Below are positions 52,642 through 61,508 of a stretch of 64,000 nucleotides of DNA, one piece after another (within the stretch, counting starts at the first letter, position 1; the number at the start of each line of letters is the position of its first letter). The stretch comes from Pseudomonadota bacterium (GTDB taxonomy: Bacteria > Pseudomonadota > Alphaproteobacteria > Rhizobiales > Xanthobacteraceae): assembly GCA_023422775.1 (NCBI GenBank), contig JAFAGM010000084.1, positions 62,001-126,000 of the forward strand. The letters are read 5' to 3'. Position numbers and translations under genes: made by a program. The notes under the pieces were generated by a model, which saw nothing but the letters and a program-made list of their open reading frames with translations, had not been told where the DNA came from and did not search any database.

Positions 52642-53850
52642 GTGCTGAGACAGGCTGTCATTCTGGTCGGCGGCCTCGGCACCCGGCTGGGCGAGCGAAC
52701 CAGGACGACGCCAAAGCCGATGCTGCCGGTCGGCGGCCGGCCGTTCCTCGACACGCTGATTGACGAAATCGCACGCTACGATGCGTTCGAGGAAATCCTG
52801 CTGCTGGCGGGCCACAAGGCCGAAAGCATTTTGGCGCGCTACGAAGGTACGGTCCGGGGACGCGCCCGCCTCAGTGTATCGCTGGAGCCGCGGCCGCTCG
52901 GAACGGCCGGCGCGCTGGTTCACGCCGCCGGCCTGCTGCAGCCGCGCTTTCTGCTGCTGAACGGCGATTCGTTCTTCGACTTCAACATCCTGGATCTGGC
53001 CGCGCACGCCAATGACAGCCTTGTGCACATGGCGCTGCGGGCCGACGTGATCGGCGACCGGTTCGGCAGGGTGGTGCTCGACGGCGACCGGGTTCGCTCG
53101 TTCGTTGCGCCTGGCGAAGGGGCAAGCGGTCCGGTCAACGCCGGCGTCTACGTCATCGACCGCAACATCCTTGCCCGCGTCGGCGGCTTTCCCGCTTCGC
53201 TCGAACAGGATGTGTTTCCCGCTCTCGCCGCTGCCGGCGCCATGACCGGTATTCCCTATCACGGCTACTTCATCGACATCGGCATTCCCGAGGATTTTGC
53301 GCGCGCCGACGTCGAGCTGATCGAGCAGTTGCGGCGGCCGGCGGTCTTCTTCGATCGCGACGGCGTGCTCAACCTTGATTCGGGCTACACCTTCGAGGTC
53401 GACAAGCTGCAATGGATCGACGGCGCGCGCGAAGCCGTCAAGGCCGTCAACGATGCGGGTTGCTTCGCCTTCGTCGTCACCAACCAGTCGGGCGTCGCCA
53501 GGGGCTTCTACGAGGAAAGCCATGTGCACGCATTGCACCGCTGGATGGCGGACGAGATGGCCGTGATCGGAGCCCATATCGATGCCTTCGAATATTGTCC
53601 CGACCATCCCGACGGAACCGTCGAGCGATATCGTCGCCTCAGCGACCGGCGAAAGCCCGGACCGGGCATGATCACGGATCTGCTCCGCCGTTTCCCCGTC
53701 CACGCAGAGGCCAGCATGTTGATCGGCGACAAGGACAGCGATCTCGAAGCGGCCCAGGCCGCCGGCCTCAAGGGACACCTTTTTTCAGGCGGCAACCTCG
53801 AAACCTTCGTCAGGCGGCTGTTGCCGCAACGGTCCGCCCCGAGGCCGTAG
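52642..53850 (+). CDS. Fused sugar-1-phosphate nucleotidyltransferase (HddC-like) and HAD phosphatase (GmhB-like)
   Basis: A 402-residue fusion with a GTG start. Residues 1-225 form a nucleotidyltransferase: GGLGTRLGERT at 10-20, KPMLPVGGRPF at 25-35 and NGDSFFDF at 107-114. Residues ~232-400 form a HAD-IIIA phosphatase with nucleophile Asp238 and Asp240 (FFDRDGVLN), TNQSGVARG, RKPGPGM and IGDKDSDLEA. HddC makes GDP-heptose and GmhB removes the C7 phosphate of heptose bisphosphate, so the two steps are joined. GmhB zinc ligands look reduced: CPDHPDG is kept, but the usual C-x-C pair is absent. Confidence 0.82.
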   Translation: MLRQAVILVGGLGTRLGERTRTTPKPMLPVGGRPFLDTLIDEIARYDAFEEILLLAGHKAESILARYEGTVRGRARLSVSLEPRPLGTAGALVHAAGLLQPRFLLLNGDSFFDFNILDLAAHANDSLVHMALRADVIGDRFGRVVLDGDRVRSFVAPGEGASGPVNAGVYVIDRNILARVGGFPASLEQDVFPALAAAGAMTGIPYHGYFIDIGIPEDFARADVELIEQLRRPAVFFDRDGVLNLDSGYTFEVDKLQWIDGAREAVKAVNDAGCFAFVVTNQSGVARGFYEESHVHALHRWMADEMAVIGAHIDAFEYCPDHPDGTVERYRRLSDRRKPGPGMITDLLRRFPVHAEASMLIGDKDSDLEAAQAAGLKGHLFSGGNLETFVRRLLPQRSAPRP

Positions 53851-53938
53851 GCATCGGTTCGGCACACGCCGTGCCAGGCCCGGCAGAGCCCGATCGGTAG
53901 GAATCCACCGGTATTGCAGCATTACCCGCACCGTTCGG

Positions 53939-53971
53939 TTGCGTCGGGCGGCTATTGTGCTATAGCGCTAT
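53939..53971 (+). promoter_or_regulatory. Candidate promoter of the legionaminic acid operon
   Basis: A ttgcgt (53939-53944) and tatagc (53961-53966) pair, 16 nt apart, sits 48 nt before the legB ATG at 54015. The -10 region overlaps a perfect 10-nt palindrome, atagcgctat (53962-53971), which could bind a regulator. The score is moderate only. Confidence 0.4.
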
Positions 53972-54014
53972 CGCATTGCGAAGACTGCAATAATCGCCGT
54001 TTTGGGGTCCAGGC

Positions 54015-55034
54015 ATGGATGAATTGAAGGACGCCCGCGTGCTCGTCACCGGCAGCGATGGATTCATCGGATCCCACGTCGTCGAGGAACTGGTGCGGGC
54101 GGGCGCCAGGGTCAAGGCGGTCGTCCTCTACAACTCCTTCAACTCCTGGGGCTGGCTCGACACGGTCCCGGCCGACGTCATGAAGTCGGTGGAAGTGGTC
54201 GCCGGCGACATCAGGGATCCGCACTTCATGATTTCGGCCGCTGCCGGGTGCACCGACGTCATGCATCTGGCTGCGCTGATTGCGATTCCGTTTTCCTACG
54301 CCGCGCCCGACTCCTATGTCGAAACCAACGTCCGCGGCACGGTGAACGTCCTGCAGGCCGCCCGCCATGCGGGCGTGCGCCGCTTCGTCCAGACCTCGAC
54401 CAGCGAAGTCTACGGCAGCGCGCAGTTCGTGCCGATCAAGGAGAGCCATCCGCTGGTCGGGCAATCACCCTACTCGGCTTCGAAGATTGCATCCGACCAG
54501 ATGGCGTTGTCGTTCCATGCCTCCTTCGACATGCCGGTCGTCGTGGTCAGGCCGTTCAACACCTATGGGCCACGGCAATCGGCGCGCGCCGTGATTCCGA
54601 CCATCATCAGCCAGATCGCCTCCGGCAAGCGCAAGATCCGCCTCGGCGCGGTCAGCCCGACCCGCGACTTCTCGTTCGTGACGGATACCGCGCGCGGCTT
54701 GATCTCGGGTCTGACGGCACCGGCAGAGCAGACCGTCGGACAGACGATCAACCTCGGCAGCGGCTTTGAGATTTCGGTCGGCGCGACGGCGGGCATGATT
54801 GCCGAAGTGATGCAGGCCGAACTCGAAATCGAAACCGACGAGGCACGGCTTCGACCCGCCAACAGCGAGGTGGAGCGGCTTTGGGCCGACAATTCGAAGG
54901 CCCGCCAGCAGCTCGGCTGGGCCCCCGAATTCGGCGGGCTGGACGGCATGCGCCGCGGCATCGAAAAGACGGCGCAATGGTTCGTGGACCCGGCCAATCT
55001 CGCGCGCTACAAGGCTGACGTCTACAATGTATGA
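54015..55034 (+). CDS. legB: NAD-dependent nucleotide-sugar 4,6-dehydratase (LegB)
   Basis: A 339-residue extended SDR. LVTGSDGFIGSHVVEEL near residue 10 binds NAD. LYNSFNSWGWLDT near 38 and PFSYAAPDSYVETNVRGTVN near 95 are LegB hallmarks. TSTSEVYGSAQFVPI and the PYSASKIASDQ Tyr/Lys follow, then VRPFNTYGPRQSARAVIPT. LegB converts GDP-GlcNAc (or a UDP form) to the 4-keto-6-deoxy sugar. This is the first committed step of legionaminic acid. It is the first gene of a run in which most starts overlap the previous stop. Confidence 0.92.
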   Translation: MDELKDARVLVTGSDGFIGSHVVEELVRAGARVKAVVLYNSFNSWGWLDTVPADVMKSVEVVAGDIRDPHFMISAAAGCTDVMHLAALIAIPFSYAAPDSYVETNVRGTVNVLQAARHAGVRRFVQTSTSEVYGSAQFVPIKESHPLVGQSPYSASKIASDQMALSFHASFDMPVVVVRPFNTYGPRQSARAVIPTIISQIASGKRKIRLGAVSPTRDFSFVTDTARGLISGLTAPAEQTVGQTINLGSGFEISVGATAGMIAEVMQAELEIETDEARLRPANSEVERLWADNSKARQQLGWAPEFGGLDGMRRGIEKTAQWFVDPANLARYKADVYNV

Positions 55035-56238
55035 GGGCAGCGTGAGCATTCCGGCAGCGGAGTCCGATCGGTTGGACGTGCGAACGATCGTCGCTGCGGT
55101 CCGGCGCGCTGCAGGCACGCCCAACGGCATGCTGGCGCTGCACGAGCCGGTGTTTGCCGGCAACGAGATCGCCTATCTGGAGCAGTGCATCAAGAGCACC
55201 TTCGTGTCGTCGGTCGGCAAGTTCGTCGACCGCTTCGAGGAGATGCTCGCAGAGGCCACCGGCGCCAGACGCGCCATCGCGGTCGTCAATGGTACTGCAG
55301 CACTCCACGCCTGCTTCAGGCTCGCGGGCATCGAACCGGGCGACGAGGTGATTTCGCCGGCACTGACGTTCATCGCGACCACCAATGCGATTGCGTATTG
55401 CGGCGCAAGCCCGCACTTCGTCGACAGTTCGTTCAAGACGCTCGGAATGGACGCGCAGGCGCTGGGTGCCCGCCTCGAAGCGATCGCGCAACGGGGCCCT
55501 GGCCGCGCCACCAACCGCGAGACCGGCCGCCGGATCGCGGCGATCGTGCCGATGCACACGTTCGGCCATCCCGTGGATATGGATGAGATCGTCGCCATCG
55601 CGCGGCATTGGGACATTCCGGTGGTCGAGGACGCCGCTGAGTCCCTCGGCTCGACCTACAAGGGTCATGCGGTCGGCTCACAGGCCCGTCTCGCGGCGCT
55701 GAGTTTCAACGGCAACAAGATCGTTACCACCGGCGGCGGCGGCGCCATCCTCACCAACGACGAAGAGCTCGGCCGCCGGGCCAAGCACATCACGACCACC
55801 GCGAAGCTGCCGCACAAATGGGCCTTCGTGCATGACGAAATCGGCTTCAACTATCGGCTGCCCAACCTCAACGCCGCGCTCGGATGCGCGCAGCTCGAAC
55901 AGCTCGATGGTTTCCTGGCAAGCAAGCGACGTCTGGCCGCAGCGTATGACCGCGCTTTCGCAGGCGTTCCCGGTGTAGCCTTCGCGCGCGAACCGGAAGG
56001 CACGACCAGCAATTACTGGCTGAACGCGGTCCTGCTCGACGAAGCCCATGCCGGCCGGCGCGACGAAGTTCTCTCCGCGCTCAACGATTCCGGTTTTGGC
56101 GCGCGGCCGACCTGGACGTTGATGCATCGTCTTCCCATGTTCGCTTCCTGCCCGCGCGGCGATCTCCGCGTTGCCGAATCGATCGAGCGCCGGCTGATCA
56201 ACCTGCCCAGCAGCGCCAGCATTCAGGCCCCGCAATGA
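55027..56238 (+). CDS. legC: PLP-dependent nucleotide-sugar aminotransferase (LegC)
   Basis: A 403-residue DegT/DnrJ/EryC1 aminotransferase. LALHEPVFAGNEIAYLEQCIKSTFVSSVGKFVDRFEE at the N-terminus is typical of LegC, and NGTAALHACFRLAGI lies near residue 88. Lys231 in FNGNKIVTTGGGG is the PLP-binding lysine. VHDEIGFNYRLPNLNAALG is the active-site loop. It aminates C4 of the keto sugar made by LegB. The ATG overlaps the legB stop by 8 nt. Confidence 0.92.
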   Translation: MYEGSVSIPAAESDRLDVRTIVAAVRRAAGTPNGMLALHEPVFAGNEIAYLEQCIKSTFVSSVGKFVDRFEEMLAEATGARRAIAVVNGTAALHACFRLAGIEPGDEVISPALTFIATTNAIAYCGASPHFVDSSFKTLGMDAQALGARLEAIAQRGPGRATNRETGRRIAAIVPMHTFGHPVDMDEIVAIARHWDIPVVEDAAESLGSTYKGHAVGSQARLAALSFNGNKIVTTGGGGAILTNDEELGRRAKHITTTAKLPHKWAFVHDEIGFNYRLPNLNAALGCAQLEQLDGFLASKRRLAAAYDRAFAGVPGVAFAREPEGTTSNYWLNAVLLDEAHAGRRDEVLSALNDSGFGARPTWTLMHRLPMFASCPRGDLRVAESIERRLINLPSSASIQAPQ

Positions 56239-57413
56239 CTGATGTTCCCCGGAAAGTCTGTTTTGTCACCGGCAGCCGTGCGGATTTCGGCCTGCTCATC
56301 TGGCCGATGCGCGCGGTGCAGCAGACGCCGGGGCTGGAACTTCAGCTCATTGCCACCGGCATGCATCTCTCCCCCGAGTTCGGCTACACCATCGCCAACA
56401 TCCGCGATGAGGGGTTTGACGTCGATGACACCGTCGAAACGCTGCTCAGCAGCGACTCCGGCGTAGGCGTCGCCAAATCCGTCGGCCTTGGCGTCATCGG
56501 GTTCGCCGACGCATTCGCGCGGCTGATGCCCGATCTCGTCGTGGTGCTCGGGGATCGCTACGAGACTTTCGCGGCGGCGCAGGCTGCGATGTACATGCGG
56601 CTGCCGATGGCGCATCTGTTTGGCGGTGACGTTACCGAAGGCGCGATCGATGAATCGATCCGGCACGCCATCAGCAAGATGTCGCACCTGCATTTTGCGA
56701 CCAACAACGATTCGGCGCGGCGCCTGATGCAACTCGGCGAGGATCCCTCGCGCATTTTCACCGTTGGATCGCCCGGCATCGATTCGATCAAGCGGCTGAA
56801 ACTGATGGATCGCGAAACCATCGGCCGTGAAGTCGGGATGGCGCTTGGCGAGCGCAACGTCCTCGTCACCTTCCATCCCGTCACGGTGGAGGCGGACCGC
56901 TCCGTCGGATCGCTCGATGAGTTGTTCGCAGCGCTCTCGGCGCTCGACCCGGCGTTCCGCCTGTTCTTCACGCTGGCCAACGCCGACGCCGAAGGCCGCA
57001 CGCTCAACGAGCGGATCAAGGCGTTCGTGGCCGACCGGCCGAACGCCATCGCCGTCGCCTCGCTCGGACAACTTCGCTACATCAGCCTGATGAACCAGGT
57101 CGACGTCGTGGTCGGCAATTCATCAAGCGGTGTCTACGAAGCCCCTTCGCTCAACGCGCCCAGCGTCGACATTGGCGACCGCCAGAAGGGCCGCGAGCGC
57201 GCCGCTTCGGTATTCCATGCCGCGCCGGAACGGCAGGCGATCACGGCAGCCATTTCCGCGGCGCTGCGACGCGGACGGCAGCCGACGGTCAGCCCCTATG
57301 GCGATGGTGAAGCCAGCCGGCGCATCGCCGACGGCATCGCCGCGATACCGGATTTTCGCGCGCTGCTGCAAAAGGGCTTTCATGACATGGGCCATGACGG
57401 AGGCGCCAGATGA
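56235..57413 (+). CDS. legG: Hydrolysing nucleotide-diphospho-N-acylhexosamine 2-epimerase (LegG/NeuC type)
   Basis: A 392-residue GT-B-fold hydrolase. FVTGSRADFGLLIWPM near residue 10, LGDRYETFAAAQAAM near 105 and HLFGGDVTEGAIDESIRHAISKMSHLHF near 125 are the NeuC/LegG blocks. VGSPGIDSIKRL and VVGNSSSGVYEAPS complete the site. It removes the nucleotide and inverts C2, giving a free mannosamine-type sugar for LegI. It overlaps both neighbours by 4 nt. Confidence 0.92.
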   Translation: MTDVPRKVCFVTGSRADFGLLIWPMRAVQQTPGLELQLIATGMHLSPEFGYTIANIRDEGFDVDDTVETLLSSDSGVGVAKSVGLGVIGFADAFARLMPDLVVVLGDRYETFAAAQAAMYMRLPMAHLFGGDVTEGAIDESIRHAISKMSHLHFATNNDSARRLMQLGEDPSRIFTVGSPGIDSIKRLKLMDRETIGREVGMALGERNVLVTFHPVTVEADRSVGSLDELFAALSALDPAFRLFFTLANADAEGRTLNERIKAFVADRPNAIAVASLGQLRYISLMNQVDVVVGNSSSGVYEAPSLNAPSVDIGDRQKGRERAASVFHAAPERQAITAAISAALRRGRQPTVSPYGDGEASRRIADGIAAIPDFRALLQKGFHDMGHDGGAR

Positions 57414-58483
57414 CGCGGCCGCGCACGCTCATTATCGCGGAAGCGGGCGTCAACCATTCCGGCAGTCTCGATACTGCTCTGGCGCTGGTCGATGCCGCCG
57501 CCGACGCCGGCGCCGACATCGTGAAATTCCAGACGTTCAATGCCAATTCGCTGGCGGCGCGTTCGGCGCGCAAGGCTGACTATCAGCAGCGCACGACTGA
57601 TGCCGCCGAAAGTCAGCACGCCATGTTGCAACGGCTGGAATTGCCGCACTCGGCCCACCACCCGCTGATGGCGCGGGCGAAAGCGCGCGGGATCGAGTTC
57701 CTCTCGACGCCGTTCGATCCCGAGTCGCTTGCTTTCCTGCTGTCGCTCGACCTGCCGCGCATCAAGATCGGCTCTGGTGATCTCACCAATGCGCCCTTGT
57801 TGCATTCGCTGGCCAGCGCCGGCGCGCCATTGATCCTGTCAACCGGCATGGCGACGCTTGGCGAAGTCGAGGAGGCGCTCGGCGTGCTCGCTCACGGCTA
57901 TTCCGGCAGCAACGACGGGCCGGGGATTGCCGCTTTCCGCGCGGCGTGGCGCGATCCGGCCGCGCGGCAACATCTCGCCGGGAAAGTCAGCCTGCTTCAC
58001 TGCACGACCGAGTATCCCTGCCCACCCGCCGACGTCAATCTCGCGGCGATGGCGGCGATGCGCACCGCATTCGGCCTTCCGGTAGGCTATTCCGATCACA
58101 CCGACGGCTTTGAAATATCGCTGGCCGCCGTGGCGCTCGGCGCCACCATCATCGAGAAGCATCTCACGCTTGACCGCAACGCCGAGGGTCCGGATCATGC
58201 GGCCTCGCTCGAGCCCGACGACTTTGCCCGGATGGTGACGGCGATCCGCAACATCGAGGGCGCGATCGGAGACGGCGTCAAGACGCCGAAGAATTCCGAG
58301 ATCGGCAACATTCCGATCGCGCGCAAGAGCATCGTGGCGGCACGGCCGCTTCCTGCCGGCAAAGTCCTTGAGCCCGACGACATCACCAGCAAGCGACCCG
58401 GCTCGGGCCGACCGCCGATCGAATACTGGTCGTTCATCGGCATCAAAATTTCCCGTCCGTATGACGAGGAAGAGCCGCTATGA
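57410..58483 (+). CDS. legI: Legionaminic acid synthase (NeuB family)
   Basis: A 357-residue NeuB-family synthase that condenses PEP with the 2,4-diamino hexose. EAGVNHSG at residues 11-18, KFQTFN at 39-44, STGMATLGE at 144-152 and HCTTEYPCPPADVN at 197-210 are present. The metal-binding blocks are GYSDHTDG at 236-243 and EKHLTLDRNAEGPDH from 259. A C-terminal SAF domain runs from ~300. It is a standard-length enzyme, unlike the 639-residue fusion at 44697. It overlaps the next gene by 4 nt. Confidence 0.92.
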   Translation: MTRPRTLIIAEAGVNHSGSLDTALALVDAAADAGADIVKFQTFNANSLAARSARKADYQQRTTDAAESQHAMLQRLELPHSAHHPLMARAKARGIEFLSTPFDPESLAFLLSLDLPRIKIGSGDLTNAPLLHSLASAGAPLILSTGMATLGEVEEALGVLAHGYSGSNDGPGIAAFRAAWRDPAARQHLAGKVSLLHCTTEYPCPPADVNLAAMAAMRTAFGLPVGYSDHTDGFEISLAAVALGATIIEKHLTLDRNAEGPDHAASLEPDDFARMVTAIRNIEGAIGDGVKTPKNSEIGNIPIARKSIVAARPLPAGKVLEPDDITSKRPGSGRPPIEYWSFIGIKISRPYDEEEPL

Positions 58484-59481
58484 AGATCGGTTTCTTCGGG
58501 GATGGCCCGTGGGCGGAACGCGCGCTGCTGCCGCTGGTTGAGGATTCCCGTTACACCGTCGTCTTCGTCGCGGTCCGCGCGTCAAGACCGGATCAGAAGC
58601 TGGTCGGGATGGCGCAGGCGCGTGGCATCCCGGTGCTATGCCCGGCCTCCGTCAATGCCGACGACAGCATCGCGGCGATCGGCGAATTCGGCGCCGATCT
58701 TCATGTCTCGATGTCGTACGACCAGATCCTTCGTGAGAGGATCCTGAGCCTGCCTCCGCGGGGAACGCTGAACTGCCACGCCGGAGCCTTGCCCTTCTAT
58801 CGCGGACGCAACCCGCTGACCTGGGCGCTCATCAACGGCGAAGCGGAATTCGGCGTCACCGTGCACTGGGTGGACCTCGGGATCGACACCGGGGACATCG
58901 TCCTCCAGATCAAAACGCCGATACGCCCCACCGACACCTACGCCACCCTGCTGGCGTCCGCGGAAGAACTCTGCGCCAGCGCGCTGATCCGCGCCATTTC
59001 GGATGTCTACCAAGGGAAGGACCAGCGTATCGTACAGGCGACGATTGATCCGGTCGGCATGTATTGCTGCCGGCGCCGGGAGGGTGACGAAGAGATCGAC
59101 TGGACTTCCGACACCACCAGCATCGAGCGATTCGTCCGTGCGCTGGTTGCTCCGGGCCCCGGCGCGCGCACGTGCTGGAAGGACTCCACCTACGCCATCC
59201 TTGGCGTTGAAATGATCGATGGGGCGAAGCCCTATGCCGGCGTTCCCGGTGAAGTCGTGGGCCGGGATAGCGGTGGAATCCTGGTCAAATCCGGCGACAC
59301 ATTCATCCGGCTGACCCTTTGGGCGCCGGTTCAACCGGACGGGTCATTGGGTCCGGCCGTGGTTCCAGATGCGCTGCGCGGTCAGCGGCTCGGGCGCGAC
59401 CTGCGGGCCTTGCTCGCGCGGGCCGAGGCCCGCATTGCGGTACTGGAGTCCCGGCTCGGCGTCAGTCCGGGCGGGGATTGA
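58480..59481 (+). CDS. Sugar N-formyltransferase-like protein (formyltetrahydrofolate-dependent)
   Basis: A 333-residue member of the methionyl-tRNA formyltransferase superfamily. The catalytic triad is Asn98, His100 (LNCHAGALPFYRGRNP) and Asp136 (HWVDLGIDTGDI). A C-terminal domain of the Fmt type spans ~205-310, followed by a short coiled-coil-like tail. Sugar N-formyltransferases such as ArnA, VioF and WlaRD use the same fold to formylate amino sugars. In this operon no LegH-type acetyltransferase is seen, so this enzyme is the best candidate to acylate the C4 amine. It overlaps legI by 4 nt. Confidence 0.8.
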   Translation: MKIGFFGDGPWAERALLPLVEDSRYTVVFVAVRASRPDQKLVGMAQARGIPVLCPASVNADDSIAAIGEFGADLHVSMSYDQILRERILSLPPRGTLNCHAGALPFYRGRNPLTWALINGEAEFGVTVHWVDLGIDTGDIVLQIKTPIRPTDTYATLLASAEELCASALIRAISDVYQGKDQRIVQATIDPVGMYCCRRREGDEEIDWTSDTTSIERFVRALVAPGPGARTCWKDSTYAILGVEMIDGAKPYAGVPGEVVGRDSGGILVKSGDTFIRLTLWAPVQPDGSLGPAVVPDALRGQRLGRDLRALLARAEARIAVLESRLGVSPGGD

Positions 59482-59553
59482 CGCCGTGTTTGGCAGCCGC
59501 GATATACCGGTCTCGCGCCGCGGGTCAAAGCACGACTGTAAGGTCCACAAGGC

Positions 59554-60603
59554 ATGAAATCCTGGCGCAAAGCCATTGTCGGAACGGATGCGACGGTAAG
59601 CGAGGCCATTGCCGCGATCGAAAGCGGCAGCATTCAGGTTGCACTGGTGCTGGACGCCTCGAGCCGCCTCGTCGGCATCGTGACCGACGGCGACATCCGT
59701 CGCGGCCTGCTGCGCGGCATGCAGCTCTCGGGGCTTGCCACCGAAGTCATGAACCGCTCGGCCGTATCGGCGCCGGCGACGCTGTCGCGAGAGGAGCGGC
59801 TGCATCTGATGCGACAGAAATCCATCAAGCAGTTGCCGCTGCTCGATGGCAATGGCCAACTGATCGGTGTCGAGACTTTCGACGAGCTGATCGAGGCGCC
59901 GCATTATCCAAACCCGGTTCTGATCATGGCGGGCGGACTCGGCGAACGGCTCGGCGCGTTGACCCGCGAGCGGCCCAAGCCGATGCTCAATGTCGGCGGA
60001 CGCCCGCTGCTCGAGACCATCATCCGCAATGTCGTGCAGCAGGGTTTCCGCAACATCTTCATCTCGGTGAACTACCGGGCCGAAATGATCGTCGAGCATT
60101 TCGGCGACGGCACCGCGCTTGGTGCTGCGATCGAGTATGTTCATGAAACCGAACGGCTGGGCACCGCCGGCGCGCTCGGCCTGTTGCCGCAGCGGCCCGG
60201 TTTGCCTGTTGTCGTCACCAACGGTGATATCCTGACCACCATCAATTACGGCGCCCTGCTCGACTTCCACAACGGCACCGCGGCCGAAGCCACGATGGCG
60301 GTTCGCGAGCACAAGGTGCACGTGCCCTATGGCGTCGTCACGGAAAACGACGGCTATCTCGAGACTATCAGGGAGAAGCCGACCGAATCCTGGTACGTCA
60401 GCGCTGGCATCTATGTCGTAGGTCCCACCGTGTTTGATCATGTCGAACGTGGCGTGCGCATCGACATGCCGTCAGTGCTGGAGCGCGTCGTCGCCGACAA
60501 GGGCCGCGTCGCGATCTATCCGATCCGGGAGTACTGGCTCGATATCGGCCGGATGGAGGATTTCGAGCAGGCGCACGCGGAATTCAACGAGGTCTTCCCG
60601 TGA
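59554..60603 (+). CDS. ptmE: CBS-domain glucosamine-1-phosphate guanylyltransferase-type enzyme (PtmE)
   Basis: A 349-residue fusion. Residues ~5-115 hold two CBS domains (GIVTDGDIRRGLLRG, VETFDELIEAP). Residues ~122-349 hold a nucleotidyltransferase with MAGGLGERLGALTRERPKPMLNVGGRPLLE and NGDILTTINY. Campylobacter PtmE has this layout and makes GDP-glucosamine, the precursor for the GDP-linked legionaminic route. The CBS core is nearly the same as in the kinase at 43224 (VTDGDIRR-x-LL-x-G). It lies 72 bp after the formyltransferase gene. Confidence 0.88.
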   Translation: MKSWRKAIVGTDATVSEAIAAIESGSIQVALVLDASSRLVGIVTDGDIRRGLLRGMQLSGLATEVMNRSAVSAPATLSREERLHLMRQKSIKQLPLLDGNGQLIGVETFDELIEAPHYPNPVLIMAGGLGERLGALTRERPKPMLNVGGRPLLETIIRNVVQQGFRNIFISVNYRAEMIVEHFGDGTALGAAIEYVHETERLGTAGALGLLPQRPGLPVVVTNGDILTTINYGALLDFHNGTAAEATMAVREHKVHVPYGVVTENDGYLETIREKPTESWYVSAGIYVVGPTVFDHVERGVRIDMPSVLERVVADKGRVAIYPIREYWLDIGRMEDFEQAHAEFNEVFP

Positions 60604-61508
60604 GCCCCATCCATGCCGTTGTCGTCGGCCTCGGTTCGATCGGGCAACGGCATGCGCGCGTGCTGAAAGAACTCGGCCACGGCGTGACGACGGTCAGCCG
60701 TCGCGGCGACGGCGACCACACTTCCATCGCCGGCGCGATTGCCGGGGCCCGTCCGGAATATGCGGTTATCGCAACTGAAACGTCGCAGCATGCCGAATCG
60801 CTTCGTCAGCTCGCCGAGGCAGATTTCCGCGGAACCGTTCTGGTGGAGAAGCCGCTGTTCGCGCATGCCGCACCTGCGCCGGATTATCCCTTCGCCAGCC
60901 TCGTGGTCGGTTACAACCTGCGCTTTCACCCGATCATGACCGCCCTCGCCGAGCGGCTCGGCGGGAGGAGCGCCATCACGGTCTCAGCCTATGTCGGTCA
61001 GGATCTCCGCGACTGGCGGCCCGGACGCGACCACCGCACGACGGCCTCGGCGACGCGGGAAGCCGGCGGCGGCGTGCTCCGCGACCTCAGCCACGAACTG
61101 GATTATCTGCTATGGCTGTTCGGTCCGTGGCAGCGTGTCGCTGCGCTCGGCGGCTCATCCGGCGCGCGGGACGTCGATGTGGACGATCATTTCGATCTCC
61201 TGCTCGAAATGCAGCGGTCGCAGGTGGTTCAGGTGCACATGGACTATCTGGATCAACCCGGCATCCGCAAAATCCGCGTAAACCTGCCGGAACAAACCAT
61301 CGAGGCCGACATCCTCGGCGGACGCCTCACAGTCAACGGCAAGGCCCATGAATACAGCAGCGAGCGCGACGAGAGCTACAGGAGCATGCACCGTGCCGCC
61401 ATCGAGGGCCGCGCGCCGGTCTGCAGCCTCGCCGAAGGGCTCGCCGTCATGGACCTGATCGACGCCAGTGAACGCGCCTTGCAGTCGCGCATGTGGGTAT
61501 CGGCATGA
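60600..61508 (+). CDS. Gfo/Idh/MocA family oxidoreductase
   Basis: A 302-residue NAD(P)-dependent oxidoreductase with a GTG start that overlaps the ptmE stop. AVVVGLGSIGQRHARVLKEL is the cofactor motif and ETSQHAESLRQLA and VEKPLF (the E-K-P motif) follow. SATREAGGGVLRDLSHELDYLLWLFG supplies the substrate-domain D-x3-H motif. The order ptmE, this gene, cytidylyltransferase, PtmA-like SDR recalls the Campylobacter ptm cluster from memory. The reaction in this pathway is not established. Confidence 0.8.
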   Translation: MSPIHAVVVGLGSIGQRHARVLKELGHGVTTVSRRGDGDHTSIAGAIAGARPEYAVIATETSQHAESLRQLAEADFRGTVLVEKPLFAHAAPAPDYPFASLVVGYNLRFHPIMTALAERLGGRSAITVSAYVGQDLRDWRPGRDHRTTASATREAGGGVLRDLSHELDYLLWLFGPWQRVAALGGSSGARDVDVDDHFDLLLEMQRSQVVQVHMDYLDQPGIRKIRVNLPEQTIEADILGGRLTVNGKAHEYSSERDESYRSMHRAAIEGRAPVCSLAEGLAVMDLIDASERALQSRMWVSA

